Source of the DNA: JAIBJN01 sp963748205
GTDB taxonomy: Bacteria > Actinomycetota > Thermoleophilia > Gaiellales > Gaiellaceae
DNA length: 64,000 nucleotides
Reading direction: 5' to 3'
Assembly (NCBI GenBank): GCA_963748205.1
Contig: CAVVIB010000022.1
Span: 1 to 64,000 of the forward strand
Shown here: one piece after another, positions 45,258 to 53,835 of the stretch
How the letters are laid out: every line of letters starts with the position of its first letter
How positions within the stretch are numbered: the first letter of the stretch is position 1
The notes under the pieces: generated by a model
Told to the model about the DNA's origin: nothing
Databases searched by the model: none
The model's input: only the letters and a program-made list of their open reading frames with translations
Translations under genes and position numbers: made by a program

Positions 45258-45506
45258 CTAGGTCTTGCTGGTCGGGACCCGCTCGTCCTCGGGCTGCTTC
45301 GTGCGGTCCTCGGACGTGACGGTGGAGGCGGGCTCGGCGATCTCGACGCGCTCGGGGTCGTCGTCCTTCCCCGTCAGCGAGTCCTTGAACTCGCGGATGC
45401 CGTGACCGATCGAGCGGCCCATCTCCGGCAGGCGCTTGGGACCGAAGATGAGGAGCAGGACGAGCAGGATGATGACGATTCCCTGCCAGCCGATGTTTCC
45501 GGGCAT
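45258..45506 (-). CDS. tatA: Twin-arginine translocase subunit TatA
   Basis: 82 residues: one short helix (GWQGIVIILLVLLLIFGPKRLPEM) with the F-G-P-K-R-L-P hinge, an amphipathic helix (GRSIGHGIREFKDSLTG) and a charged tail. Forms the oligomeric pore-like part of the Tat exporter. Followed by tatC in the same operon. It diverges from sufC across a 116-bp gap. Confidence 0.93.
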   Translation of the reverse strand: MPGNIGWQGIVIILLVLLLIFGPKRLPEMGRSIGHGIREFKDSLTGKDDDPERVEIAEPASTVTSEDRTKQPEDERVPTSKT

Positions 45507-45602
45507 GGGCTCAGGATACCAGCATGAGAGCGAGGGGCCGCCGGACGCCAGCAGCTACACTGTCGGTGTCACGAAGCGGCTCGTGAGGCCGTTTCCAGAT
45601 AG

Positions 45603-45614
45603 ACACCGGGGTGT
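45603..45614. promoter_or_regulatory. Inverted repeat upstream of sufC
   Basis: ACACC-GG-GGTGT, ending eight bases before ATG 45623. Possible operator for an Fe-S or iron-responsive repressor of the suf operon. No Rrf2 or SufR gene is in the window. Confidence 0.35.
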
Positions 45615-45622
45615 TACAAACC

Positions 45623-46396
45623 ATGGCTCTGCTCGAGATCAAGAATCTGCACGTCGCCACCGAGGACGGGACCGAGATCGTCCGCGGGCTCGACCTCGCC
45701 GTGGACTCGAACGAGGTGCACGCGATCATGGGGCCGAACGGCTCCGGCAAGTCCACGCTCGCGTATGCGCTCATGGGGCACCCCGCGTACAAGATCACGG
45801 ACGGGGACATCCTCCTGGACGGCGAGTCGATCCTGGAGCTCGGGGCGGACGAGCGCGCGCAGCGCGGCCTCTTCCTCGCCTTCCAGTACCCGCACGCCGT
45901 GCCGGGCGTGACCGTGGCAGCCTTCCTGCGCTCCGCCGTCAACGCCATGCGCAAGGCGGCGAACGGCGGCGAGGACGATCCGGTGAAGATCCCCGCGTTC
46001 CGCAAGCAGCTCGACGAGGCCATGAAGCAGCTCCAGGTCCCGAAGGAGATCGCCGGCAGGTATCTCAACGACGGCTTCTCGGGCGGCGAGAAGAAGCGTG
46101 TCGAGATCCTCCAGATGGCCATGCTCCGTCCCCGGATGGCGGTGCTCGACGAGACCGACTCCGGCCTCGACATCGACGCGCTGCGCGTCGTCGCGTCCGG
46201 CGTGCGCAACCTGGTCGGCCCCGAGACGGGCGCGCTCGTGATCACGCACTACCAGCGAATTCTCAACTACGTGAAGCCCGACTTCGTGCACGTGTTCGTC
46301 GACGGGCGTATCGTTCGTGAAGGCGGGCCCGAGCTCGCCGAGCAACTCGAAGCCGAGGGCTACAAGGCTTTCGGAGTAGAGGAGGAGGCAGCCTGA
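45623..46396 (+). CDS. sufC: Fe-S cluster assembly ATPase SufC
   Basis: 257-residue ABC-type soluble ATPase of the SufBCD scaffold. Walker A MGPNGSGKST, SufC-specific FLAFQYPHAVPGV, signature GFSGGEKKRVEI, Walker B AVLDETDSGLD, and THYQRILNYVKPDFVHV near the end. ATG 45623 gives MALLEIKNLHVATEDG, the standard start. First gene of the suf operon, whose sufB starts in its stop codon (TGATG). Confidence 0.96.
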   Translation: MALLEIKNLHVATEDGTEIVRGLDLAVDSNEVHAIMGPNGSGKSTLAYALMGHPAYKITDGDILLDGESILELGADERAQRGLFLAFQYPHAVPGVTVAAFLRSAVNAMRKAANGGEDDPVKIPAFRKQLDEAMKQLQVPKEIAGRYLNDGFSGGEKKRVEILQMAMLRPRMAVLDETDSGLDIDALRVVASGVRNLVGPETGALVITHYQRILNYVKPDFVHVFVDGRIVREGGPELAEQLEAEGYKAFGVEEEAA

Positions 46397-47823
46397 TGGC
46401 GACTCCAGAGATCGTCACTCCAGAGACCCAGGTCGTGGCCGAGATCGGCAACGACTACAAGTTCGGTTTTCACGATCCCGAGAACTACTTCTTCAAGTCC
46501 CAGCGCGGGCTCTCGCGCGAGGTCGTCGCGGCGATCTCCGAGCACAAGAACGAGCCGGCCTGGATGCGCGACTTCCGTCTGAAGTCCTACGACTACTTCG
46601 TGGCCCGCCCGATGCCCGAGTGGGGCGGCGACCTCTCGGGGATCGACTTCAACAACATCTACTACTACATCAAGCCGACCGAGAACCAGGCCAAGTCCTG
46701 GGAGGACCTGCCGCCCGACATCAAGCAGACCTGGGATCGCCTCGGCATCCCGGAGGCCGAGCGCAAGTTCCTCGCCGGCGTCGGTGCGCAGTACGAGTCG
46801 GAGGTCGTCTACCACAAGCTCCAGGCCGACCTCGAGGCGAAGGGCGTGCTCTTCCTCGACATGGACTCCGGCCTGCGCGAGCACGAGGAGCTCGTGCGCC
46901 AGTACTTCGGGACGATCATCCCGCAGAACGACAACAAGTTCGCCGCGCTCAACTCGGCCGTCTGGTCGGGCGGGTCGTTCATCTACGTGCCCCCGGGCGT
47001 CTCGATCGAGATGCCGCTCCAGGCCTATTTCCGCATCAACGCGGAGAACATGGGCCAGTTCGAGCGCACGCTGATCATCGTCGACGAGGGCGCCTACGTG
47101 CACTACGTCGAGGGCTGCACCGCCCCGATCTACACGACCGACTCGCTGCACTCGGCGGTCGTCGAGATCATCGTCAAGCCGGGCGGGCGCTGCCGCTACA
47201 CGACGATCCAGAACTGGTCGAACAACGTCTACAACCTCGTCACCAAGCGCGCGGTCGCCTACGAGAACGCGACCATGGAGTGGGTGGACGGGAACCTCGG
47301 CTCGAAGCAGACGATGAAGTACCCGGCCATCTGGCTGATGGGCGAGGGCGCGCACGGCGAGGTGCTCTCGATCGCCTTCGCGGGCGACGGCCAGCACCAG
47401 GACGCGGGCGGCAAGGCCGTCCACGTCGCGCCGAACACGACCTCGGTGATCACGTCCAAGTCGATCTCCAAGGACGGCGGCCGCTCGAGCTACCGCGGCC
47501 TCCTCGAGGTGGCGAAGGGCGCTCACGGCGCTCGCTCGAAGGTCGTCTGCGACGCGCTCATCCTCGACGACGAGTCGCGCACGGACACCTACCCGTACAT
47601 CCGCATCGACGAGAACGACGTGGACGTCGGGCACGAGGCCACCGTCTCGAAGATCGGCGAGGAGCAGCTCTTCTACCTCATGAGCCGCGGGCTCTCCGAG
47701 GCCGAGGCCGCAGCGATGATCGTCTCCGGGTTCGTCGAGCCGATCACGAAGGAGCTCCCGCTCGAGTACGCGGTCGAGCTGAACCGGCTCATCCAGCTGC
47801 AGATGGAGGGTTCGGTCGGTTGA
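46396..47823 (+). CDS. sufB: Fe-S cluster assembly protein SufB
   Basis: 475 residues, full length, scaffold core on which [Fe-S] clusters form. Typical stretches: YKFGFHDPENYFFKS, VWSGGSFIYVPPGV, YVHYVEGCTAP (containing the conserved cysteine), TTIQNWSNNVYNLVTKRA and GHEATVSKIGEEQLFYLMSRGLSE. Works with SufC and SufD, sulfur coming from SufS via SufU. No frame damage. Confidence 0.97.
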   Translation: MATPEIVTPETQVVAEIGNDYKFGFHDPENYFFKSQRGLSREVVAAISEHKNEPAWMRDFRLKSYDYFVARPMPEWGGDLSGIDFNNIYYYIKPTENQAKSWEDLPPDIKQTWDRLGIPEAERKFLAGVGAQYESEVVYHKLQADLEAKGVLFLDMDSGLREHEELVRQYFGTIIPQNDNKFAALNSAVWSGGSFIYVPPGVSIEMPLQAYFRINAENMGQFERTLIIVDEGAYVHYVEGCTAPIYTTDSLHSAVVEIIVKPGGRCRYTTIQNWSNNVYNLVTKRAVAYENATMEWVDGNLGSKQTMKYPAIWLMGEGAHGEVLSIAFAGDGQHQDAGGKAVHVAPNTTSVITSKSISKDGGRSSYRGLLEVAKGAHGARSKVVCDALILDDESRTDTYPYIRIDENDVDVGHEATVSKIGEEQLFYLMSRGLSEAEAAAMIVSGFVEPITKELPLEYAVELNRLIQLQMEGSVG

Positions 47824-48182
47824 TCGTCGAGCGGACGGACTTCGTGTCCGTGCCGGTCACAGACCTCGAGCGTTCCATGCGGTTCTACGAGGAGACGCTG
47901 GGTCTGGTGCGGACACCCGGCGTCGTCGGCTGGCCGGAGTTCGAGACCGGCAACGTCAGCCTCTATCTCGTCGACCCCTCCAACATCGGGCAGGAGTTCA
48001 CCGCGCCGCATAGCGCGCACATCGCACTGCGCGTTCCGAACGTCCAAGAGGCGCGACGCGAGCTCGAGGGGAAGGGCGTCGACTTCCAAGGCGAGACGCT
48101 CGACACGGGCGTCTGCCACATGGCGTTCTTCAAGGATCCGGACGGAAACGCGCTGATGCTCCACCGCAGGTACGCGCCGTGA
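47820..48182 (+). CDS. VOC (glyoxalase-like) protein inside the suf operon
   Basis: 120-residue vicinal-oxygen-chelate domain: FVSVPVTDLERSMRFYEETLGL at the start and MAFFKDPDGNALMLHRRY at the end, with metal-ligand candidates His (PHSAHIALRV) and Glu/His near the end. TTG 47820 overlaps the sufB stop (TTGA). It lies between sufB and sufD, both fully coupled, so it is co-translated with the Fe-S machinery. Substrate unknown; the family includes dioxygenases, epimerases and resistance proteins. Confidence 0.82.
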   Translation: MIVERTDFVSVPVTDLERSMRFYEETLGLVRTPGVVGWPEFETGNVSLYLVDPSNIGQEFTAPHSAHIALRVPNVQEARRELEGKGVDFQGETLDTGVCHMAFFKDPDGNALMLHRRYAP

Positions 48183-49345
48183 GTCGGGAGCAGGCACTCG
48201 AGCGCTACCAAGCGCTGCCGCTCCCGAGCACGTCGGACGAGCACTGGCGCTTCACGAACCTCAGGGGCTTCGACCCGGAGGCGTTCTCGGTCAACGGCGC
48301 CCAGGCCGTCTCGGGCGGCGAGAGCATGCTCGAGATCGACGCGGCCGGCGTCGCCGAGGCAACCGAGGGCGGCGTCGAGATCGTGCGCGCGCCCGAGGGG
48401 ATCACGTTCGCGCCGCTCGAGGATCACGAGCTGCTGGGGACGCTCGTCGAGGCCTCCGACAAGCTCACCGCGCACAACGCGGCACTCTGGAAGCATGGTC
48501 TCCTCGTACACGTCCCGGCCGGGGTCGAGCTCGAGAAGCCGCTCTACGTCCGCACGAGCAACTCGACGCCGGGCGGCGCCCACTTCTGGCGCCTGCTCGT
48601 CGTGGCCGAGAAGGGCGCGCGCTTCACGCTCATCGAGGAGCACGCCTCCGCCTCGCCCGACCTGGAGTCGTACTCGAACGCGGTCTCGGAGATCTTCGTC
48701 GAGGACGGCGCGAAGCTCGAGTTCGTCTCCATCCAGAACCTCTCGCACGAGACCTGGCACTTCGCCACGCACCGCGCGACGGTCGCGCGGGATGCCGAGC
48801 TCGACTGGGTTGCCGGCGGCTTCGGCTCCCGCAAGGGGAAGGTCACGATCGAGAACGACCTCGCCGGCTCGGGCGCGACCTCGCGGGTCACGGGCGCGTA
48901 CTTCGCGGACGGCTCGCAGCATCTCGACTACGACACGCTCCAGTCGCACCTGGCGCCGAACACGACCTCCGACTTCGCCTTCAAGGGCGTGCTCCGCGAC
49001 AAGGCCACGTCCGTGTGGCGCGGGATGATCAAGGTGGCGAAGGACGCGCAGCGCACGAACGCCTACCAGGAGAACCGCAACCTGCTGCTCTCGCCGGACG
49101 CGCACGCGGACTCGATCCCGGGCCTCGAGATCCTCGCCAACGACGTGCGCTGCACCCACGGCGCGACCGTCTCCCAGGTGAACCGCGACGAGCTCTTCTA
49201 CTGCATGGCCCGCGGGCTCTCCAAGGAGGAGGCCCAGCTCCTGATCGTGCGCGGCTTCTACCAGGAGATCTTCGACCGCATCGAGCTCGAGCCGGTGCGC
49301 GACGCGCTGCAGAGCGTGCTCGAGGCGCGTCTCCTGGCAGCGTGA
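48179..49345 (+). CDS. sufD: Fe-S cluster assembly protein SufD
   Basis: 388-residue paralogue of SufB that completes the SufBC2D scaffold and helps iron loading. Family motifs HWRFTNLRGFDP, VHVPAGVELEKPLYVRTSN, SDFAFKGVLRDKATSVWRG and VRCTHGATVSQVNRDELFYCMARGL (with the conserved His). GTG 48179 overlaps the VOC stop (GTGA). Intact. Confidence 0.95.
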   Translation: MSREQALERYQALPLPSTSDEHWRFTNLRGFDPEAFSVNGAQAVSGGESMLEIDAAGVAEATEGGVEIVRAPEGITFAPLEDHELLGTLVEASDKLTAHNAALWKHGLLVHVPAGVELEKPLYVRTSNSTPGGAHFWRLLVVAEKGARFTLIEEHASASPDLESYSNAVSEIFVEDGAKLEFVSIQNLSHETWHFATHRATVARDAELDWVAGGFGSRKGKVTIENDLAGSGATSRVTGAYFADGSQHLDYDTLQSHLAPNTTSDFAFKGVLRDKATSVWRGMIKVAKDAQRTNAYQENRNLLLSPDAHADSIPGLEILANDVRCTHGATVSQVNRDELFYCMARGLSKEEAQLLIVRGFYQEIFDRIELEPVRDALQSVLEARLLAA

Positions 49346-49990
49346 GCTGCTGCGCCTCCGAAGCGGCTACACCTCTCTCTTCTCCAAGCGTGCGGCGCGC
49401 AGGGACGTGCGGCGCTACGAGCGCAAGGGGCTGGACGACACCGCCGAGCGGATGGTCGGCTTCCTGCGCGAGCGAGGGATCGACGGCGCGCTCCCTGCTG
49501 GAGATCGGCGGCGGCGTCGGGGCGATCCAGGTGGAGCTTCTCAGGATGGGCGCAGCTCGTGCGACCAACCTCGAGCTCTCGCCGGAATACGAGGACCGCG
49601 GCGCACGAGCTGCTTCGCGAGCGCGGCCTCGACGACAGGGTGGACCGGCGCCTGGGCGACGTCGTCAGCGACCCGGAGCTGGCCGGCCCGGCGGACGCCG
49701 TGATCATGCACCGCGTCGTCTGCTGCTATCCGGACTACGACGCCCTCGTCGGAGCCGCCGCCGGGCGGGCGCAGCGGTATCTGGTCATGAGCTTCCCCCG
49801 CCCGCGCCCGCTGCTTCGGCTGGTCTTCGGGACGATGAACGTCCTCGCGCGAGTGCTCCGCTGGGAGTACCGCTCCTGGGTGCATCCGCCGGAGCGCATC
49901 GTCGCCGCCGCTGAGCGGCACGGGCTCGCGCTCGTCGCGGAGTCAAAGGGCTTCGTCTGGCAGGCGGCTGCGCTCGAGCGGCCGTCGTGA
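49342..49990 (+). CDS. SAM-dependent methyltransferase, three frameshifts
   Basis: About 215 residues when rejoined. N-terminal Cys pair MSCCASE, then KRAARRDVRRYERKGLDDTAERMVGFLRERGIDG. SAM motif I is LLEIGGGVGAIQVELLRMGA, followed by ATNLELSPEYE and the motif VIMHRVVCCYPDYDALVGAA. Shifts lie near 49,362, 49,496 and 49,600. The GTG overlaps the sufD stop (GTGA), so it belongs to the suf operon. It resembles a family of unassigned class I methyltransferases with this CC start. Substrate unknown. Confidence 0.75.
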
Positions 49991-49996
49991 GCACGC

Positions 49997-50422
49997 TTAT
50001 CTAGCTCGGCCGGCCGGCCTGGCCGGGCTCTCCGGACTCAGGCGACCCGTGGCGTCACGATCGCGGTCGTATCGTCTCTCGAGCGGAAACGGCGGCAACC
50101 AGGACTCGCGACGGACGGTCCAGAGCTCGTAGGTCGGCCTCAGCTGGTCAGGGGCATCCAGGGATCCCAGGTTCACTTCGATCTCGTCTGCGCTGCGTGC
50201 GAAAACGGAGGAGCCGCAGCGAGGACAGAAGAACCGCCCGGCGTAGTCGCGTGTTTCGCCGTCGATCGTCACCGCATCCTGAGGGAATACCGCGGAAGCA
50301 TGGAACAGGGCCCCATGATGCTTGCGGCAGTCGAGACAGTGACAAATGCCGACCCGGTACGGGAGCCCCGACGCCACGATTCGAACGTCGCCGCACAGAC
50401 AACCGCCGGTGAATCGGTCCAT
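49997..50422 (-). CDS. GFA/CENP-V family zinc-binding protein
   Basis: About 141 residues of the glutathione-dependent formaldehyde-activating-like family. Metal-binding cysteines lie in GGCLCGDVRI, CHCLDCRKHHGALFHASAVF and FFCPRCGSSVF, the standard seven-cysteine set. ATG 50422 gives the usual MDRFTGGCLCGDV start; the longer open frame would overlap sufS. It sits on the minus strand inside the suf operon, between the methyltransferase and sufS, which interrupts the operon. Members rarely use glutathione outside proteobacteria; activity unknown. Confidence 0.85.
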   Translation of the reverse strand: MDRFTGGCLCGDVRIVASGLPYRVGICHCLDCRKHHGALFHASAVFPQDAVTIDGETRDYAGRFFCPRCGSSVFARSADEIEVNLGSLDAPDQLRPTYELWTVRRESWLPPFPLERRYDRDRDATGRLSPESPARPAGRAR

Positions 50423-50458
50423 GCTGTCCAGCGTACGTGAGCGCCGGAAGGCCGTCGG

Positions 50459-50464
50459 TACGAT
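50459..50464 (+). promoter_or_regulatory. -10 element of sufS
   Basis: TACGAT, seven bases before ATG 50472. Gives sufS-sufU-Rieske its own start, needed because the minus-strand GFA gene separates it from sufD. Confidence 0.45.
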
Positions 50465-50471
50465 AGGTCCC

Positions 50472-51716
50472 ATGGCCGTGACGGCTCAGCCGAAGCTCGA
50501 CGCGCGCAAGCTGCGCGCCGACTTCCCCATCTTCGAGCAGAAGATTCACGGCAAGCCGCTCGCCTACCTCGACTCGGCGAACTCCTCGCAGAAGCCGCGC
50601 CAGGTGCTCGACACGCTGCGCGAGTTCTACGAGACGTCGTACGCGAACGTCCACCGGGCCGTCTACGAGCTCGGGCTGCGCTCCGACGCCGCCTACGACG
50701 GCGCCCGCCAGAAGGCGCGGGCGTTCGTGAACGCCGAGACGACCGCCGAGGTCATCTTCACGCGCAACGCGACCGAGGGCCTCAACCTGGTCGCCTACGC
50801 CTGGGGCCTCGACAACCTCGGCCCCGGCGACCTCGTCCTCGCCACCGAGCTCGAGCACCACTCGAACTTCGTCCCCTGGCAGTACATCGCCGGACGTACC
50901 GGCGCCGACTTCGCGGCCGTCCCCATCGACGACAACGGGGAGCTTCGCCTCGACGCGCTCGAGGAGCTGGAGAAGCGCGGGCGCGTGAAGCTCATCGCCG
51001 TCGGGCTGGTCTCGAACTCGCTCGGCACGATCAACCCGATCGAGCGGATCTCGGCCTGGGCGCACGAGCGCGACGCCGTCGTCGTGGTCGACGCCGCGCA
51101 GGCCGCTCCGCACAGGCCGCTGGACGTTCGCGCGCTCGGCTGCGACTTCCTCGCCTTCACCGGGCACAAGATGTGCGGCCCGAGCGGCATCGGCGTCCTC
51201 TGGGGCCGGCGCGAGCTGCTCGAGCGCATGTCGCCGTTCGAGCTCGGCGGCGAGATGATCAGCAAGGTCACGGTCGAGAAGACGACCTGGAACACGCTCC
51301 CGCACAAGTTCGAGGCGGGAACGCCGCCGATCGCGCAGGCGGTGGGGCTCGGCGCCGCCATCGACTACCTGACCGAGATCGGCCTGCCGGCCATCGAGGA
51401 GCACGAGGCCGAGCTGACGCAGTACGCCTGGGAGCGGCTGTCCGAGATTCCCGGGCTGACCCTGTACGGGCCGCCGCCCGACCGGCGCGCGGGGATCGTC
51501 TCCTTCAACCTCGAGGGAGTGCATCCCCACGACGTCGCGCAGGTCGTCGACGCCGAAGGCGTCGCCGTCCGCGCCGGGCATCACTGCAACCAGCCCCTCA
51601 TGACGCGGCTGGGCGTGAACGCCACTACGCGTGCGAGCTTCTACCTCTACACGCTGCCCGAGGAGATCGACAGCCTCGTCGAAGGGCTGCACAAGGCGCG
51701 TAAGCTCTTTCAGTAG
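50472..51716 (+). CDS. sufS: Cysteine desulfurase SufS
   Basis: 414-residue PLP enzyme that takes sulfur from cysteine for cluster assembly. N-terminal KLRADFPIFEQKIHGKPLAYLDSANSSQKP, PLP lysine in CDFLAFTGHKMCGPSGIGVLWG, VDAAQAAPH aspartate, and the persulfide cysteine in RAGHHCNQPLM. This is the group II (SufS) type that works with SufU. No SD; -10 TACGAT lies seven bases upstream. Intact. Confidence 0.96.
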   Translation: MAVTAQPKLDARKLRADFPIFEQKIHGKPLAYLDSANSSQKPRQVLDTLREFYETSYANVHRAVYELGLRSDAAYDGARQKARAFVNAETTAEVIFTRNATEGLNLVAYAWGLDNLGPGDLVLATELEHHSNFVPWQYIAGRTGADFAAVPIDDNGELRLDALEELEKRGRVKLIAVGLVSNSLGTINPIERISAWAHERDAVVVVDAAQAAPHRPLDVRALGCDFLAFTGHKMCGPSGIGVLWGRRELLERMSPFELGGEMISKVTVEKTTWNTLPHKFEAGTPPIAQAVGLGAAIDYLTEIGLPAIEEHEAELTQYAWERLSEIPGLTLYGPPPDRRAGIVSFNLEGVHPHDVAQVVDAEGVAVRAGHHCNQPLMTRLGVNATTRASFYLYTLPEEIDSLVEGLHKARKLFQ

Positions 51717-52145
51717 ATGAGCGAGCTCGACTGTCTCTACCGCGAGGTCATCCTCGACCACTACAAGAACCCGCACGGGCACGGGGTGATCGAGGACGCC
51801 GACGCCGTGGCGGAGGGGCAGAACCCGCTCTGCGGCGACGAGGTCTCGATCGCGATCGCCTTCGAGGGCGACACGATCGCGGACGTCAAGTTCCAGGGCC
51901 GCGGCTGCGCGATCAGCCAGGCCGCCACCTCGATGCTGATGGACATGGTCAAGGGCCGAACCGCGCAGGAGGTCGCGACCATGTCGCGCGACGAGCTCCT
52001 GGACGAGGTCGGCATCCCGCTGTCGCCGGTCCGGCTCAAGTGCGCGCTGCTCGGCCTGGGAGTCCTCAAGGTCGCGCTCCACAAGGGCAAGGGAACGCCG
52101 CTTCCCGACGAGTGGGCCGGGCTCGAGGAGCTCGAGCTCTCCTAG
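51717..52145 (+). CDS. sufU: Zinc-dependent sulfurtransferase SufU
   Basis: 142-residue partner of SufS that accepts persulfide by zinc-ligand swapping. Zinc ligands: Cys and Asp in NPLCGDEV, Cys in FQGRGCAISQA and Cys in VRLKCALLGL. Also YREVILDHYKNPHGHG at the N-terminus, typical of SufU/IscU. ATG starts at the base after the sufS stop. Confidence 0.96.
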   Translation: MSELDCLYREVILDHYKNPHGHGVIEDADAVAEGQNPLCGDEVSIAIAFEGDTIADVKFQGRGCAISQAATSMLMDMVKGRTAQEVATMSRDELLDEVGIPLSPVRLKCALLGLGVLKVALHKGKGTPLPDEWAGLEELELS

Positions 52146-52146
52146 C

Positions 52147-52462
52147 GTGGGCGAGCTGATCGTCGGCCCGGTTGCGGACTTTCCGCCGGGCGAGGTGAGA
52201 ATCGTGCGCGACGGGCAGCTCACGATCGGCGTCTACAACTGCGACGGTGAGTTCTACGCGATCGAGGACCGCTGCTCCCACGACGACGGCCCGCTCTGCG
52301 AGGGCGACTTCGAGCCCGACGAGTGCGTCGCCATCTGCCCGCGGCACGGGTCGCGCTTCGACGTGCGCACCGGCCGGGCGCTGACGCTCCCCGCCTACAT
52401 CCCGGTCGACACCTTCGAGGTCAAGGTCGAGGACGGGCGAGGTTCGGGTGGTCGTCCCCTAG
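52147..52462 (+). CDS. Rieske-type [2Fe-2S] ferredoxin, one frameshift
   Basis: About 104 residues, a single Rieske domain. Cluster motifs EDRCSHDDGPL (C-x-H) and CPRHGSRFDV (C-x2-H). An extra base near 52,438 runs the frame on; removing it gives VEDGEVRVVVP and a stop at 52460-52462. Start GTG 52147. Often found at the end of actinobacterial suf operons as a small electron carrier or biphenyl-dioxygenase-type ferredoxin. Redox partner unknown. Confidence 0.87.
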
Positions 52463-52474
52463 GCCTCAGGGGTC

Positions 52475-52480
52475 TACACT
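52475..52480 (+). promoter_or_regulatory. -10 element of the gene at 52487
   Basis: TACACT, six bases before GTG 52487, so transcription would begin at the start codon (leaderless). Same hexamer as before tRNA-Lys. Confidence 0.5.
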
Positions 52481-52486
52481 GGGCGC

Positions 52487-52816
52487 GTGGGAGCGAGGGA
52501 GGAACGGGTCGCTCGGAACGAGTCGCTGTTCCGGGACGTGAACGAGCGCATCGAGCAGGTGAACGTCACTCTCGCCACCGTCGAGGCGACGGAATTCCTG
52601 TGCGAATGCGGCGAGGAGAGCTGCACCCTGCCGATCAGACTGACGATGGCCGAGTACGAGGCCGTCAGAGCCGAGGCGACGCACTTCGCCGTCGCCCCGG
52701 GACACGTCCTGCCCGATATCGAGCGGGTGATCGCGCAGAACGACCGTTATACGGTCGTGGCGAAGACCGATCCCGACGCTGTCCGGGTCGCCGAGGACGA
52801 GGACCCTCGCGCCTAG
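52487..52816 (+). CDS. Conserved-looking hypothetical protein with Cys cluster (109 aa)
   Basis: 109 residues. N-terminal helix (ARNESLFRDVNERIEQVNVTLA), a cysteine motif FLCECGEESCTLPI, then MAEYEAVRAEATHFAVAPGHVLPDIE and a VVAKTDPDAVRV end. The C-x-C-x4-C set suggests metal binding, most likely zinc. I recall such short actinobacterial proteins without assigned function but cannot name a family. GTG start with a leaderless promoter six bases upstream. Follows the Rieske gene on the same strand. Confidence 0.7.
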   Translation: MGAREERVARNESLFRDVNERIEQVNVTLATVEATEFLCECGEESCTLPIRLTMAEYEAVRAEATHFAVAPGHVLPDIERVIAQNDRYTVVAKTDPDAVRVAEDEDPRA

Positions 52817-52820
52817 CGTC

Positions 52821-53390
52821 GTGGTGGACGACCGGGTCCGGGAGGTGCTCGGCCGGCTCGAAGCCGAGGACGTGCGTCCACCCGCGGTTCCCGTCGCGCC
52901 GACGACGGGCCGGTTCCTCTTCTCGGTCGTCGCGCACTCGACCGGCTGCGAGGTCCTGGAGATCGGCGGAGGGCGCGGCTACTCCACCCTCTGGCTCGCC
53001 GCCGGCGTCCGCTACCTGGGTGGGCGAGTCGTGTCGCTGGAGCAGGACCTCGACGTGGCGGCCGACTGGCGCCGGAACGTGGCCGACGCGGGGCTCGAGG
53101 AGTGGGCCGAGCTGATCGAGGGCGACGCGCTCGAGACGCTCGCGCAGACCGAGGACGTCTTCGACGTCGTCTTCCTCGACGCCTCGAAGGAGCAGTACGA
53201 GCAGTACTTCGAGCACGCGAGGAGGCTCGTCGAGCCCGGTGGGCTCGTCCTCGCGGACAACGTCCTCTCGCACGAGGAGATCCTGGGCGCCTACAGCCGG
53301 GCGCGGCAGAGCGATCCGGCGCTCACGAGCGTCACCGTGCCGCTCGACCGCGGCCTCGAGCTGACGACCGTGCTCAGCGAGCAGACGTAG
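52821..53390 (+). CDS. O-methyltransferase-like SAM enzyme
   Basis: 189 residues of the caffeoyl-CoA O-methyltransferase-like group. SAM loop VLEIGGGRGYSTLWLA, GRVVSLEQDLDVAADWRRNV, and the metal-binding aspartate region FDVVFLDASKEQYEQYFEH, followed by GGLVLADNVLSH. GTG 52821 lies four bases after the previous stop, so probably co-transcribed. Substrate unknown. Converges with and overlaps the VOC gene by 17 bases. Confidence 0.82.
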   Translation: MVDDRVREVLGRLEAEDVRPPAVPVAPTTGRFLFSVVAHSTGCEVLEIGGGRGYSTLWLAAGVRYLGGRVVSLEQDLDVAADWRRNVADAGLEEWAELIEGDALETLAQTEDVFDVVFLDASKEQYEQYFEHARRLVEPGGLVLADNVLSHEEILGAYSRARQSDPALTSVTVPLDRGLELTTVLSEQT

Positions 53391-53790
53391 CGCCCCACTC
53401 CTCGGCCGGGACCTCGCGCAGCAGCTGTGCGAAGGACCAGCGATGACCCTCGGGGTCCTCGGCGTCGTAGCGCCGATCTCCGTAGGGCTGGTCCTCCGGC
53501 TCGGCATGGATCGTCGCGCCGGCCTCGCGCGCGCGGGCGAAGTGCGCGTCGACGTCGTCCACGTAGACGTGCGTCAGGTCGGAGAAGGCGCCGAGATCCT
53601 TGGGGTTGCGGAAGTCCGGGCCGGGATTGCCGAGGAAGACCTCGCCGTCGCCGAGCGTGAGCTCGGCATGCGTCACCGCCCCGCTCTCGTCGGCGTACCG
53701 CAGCCGCTCCACGAAGCCGAACGCCTGCGACAGCCAGTCGATGGCGCCGGCGACGTCCTTGTACAGCAGGTAGGGCGTGATCGTCTGCAT
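53374..53790 (-). CDS. VOC-family (glyoxalase/bleomycin-resistance-like) protein
   Basis: 138 residues with the PhnB-like opening MQTITPYLLYKDVAGAIDWLSQAFGF, then DLTHVYVDDVDAHFARAREAGA and YGDRRYDAEDPEGHRWSFAQ. Two beta-alpha-beta-beta-beta units make one VOC module. ATG 53790 is supported by GGAGGAG four bases upstream; the longer open frame is rejected. Function unknown. It diverges from the putative RNA gene. Confidence 0.85.
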   Translation of the reverse strand: MQTITPYLLYKDVAGAIDWLSQAFGFVERLRYADESGAVTHAELTLGDGEVFLGNPGPDFRNPKDLGAFSDLTHVYVDDVDAHFARAREAGATIHAEPEDQPYGDRRYDAEDPEGHRWSFAQLLREVPAEEWGATSAR

Positions 53791-53835
53791 GCCGCTCCTC
53801 CCTGTTCGTCCTGGCGGATTGCGTATCATGGCTTT

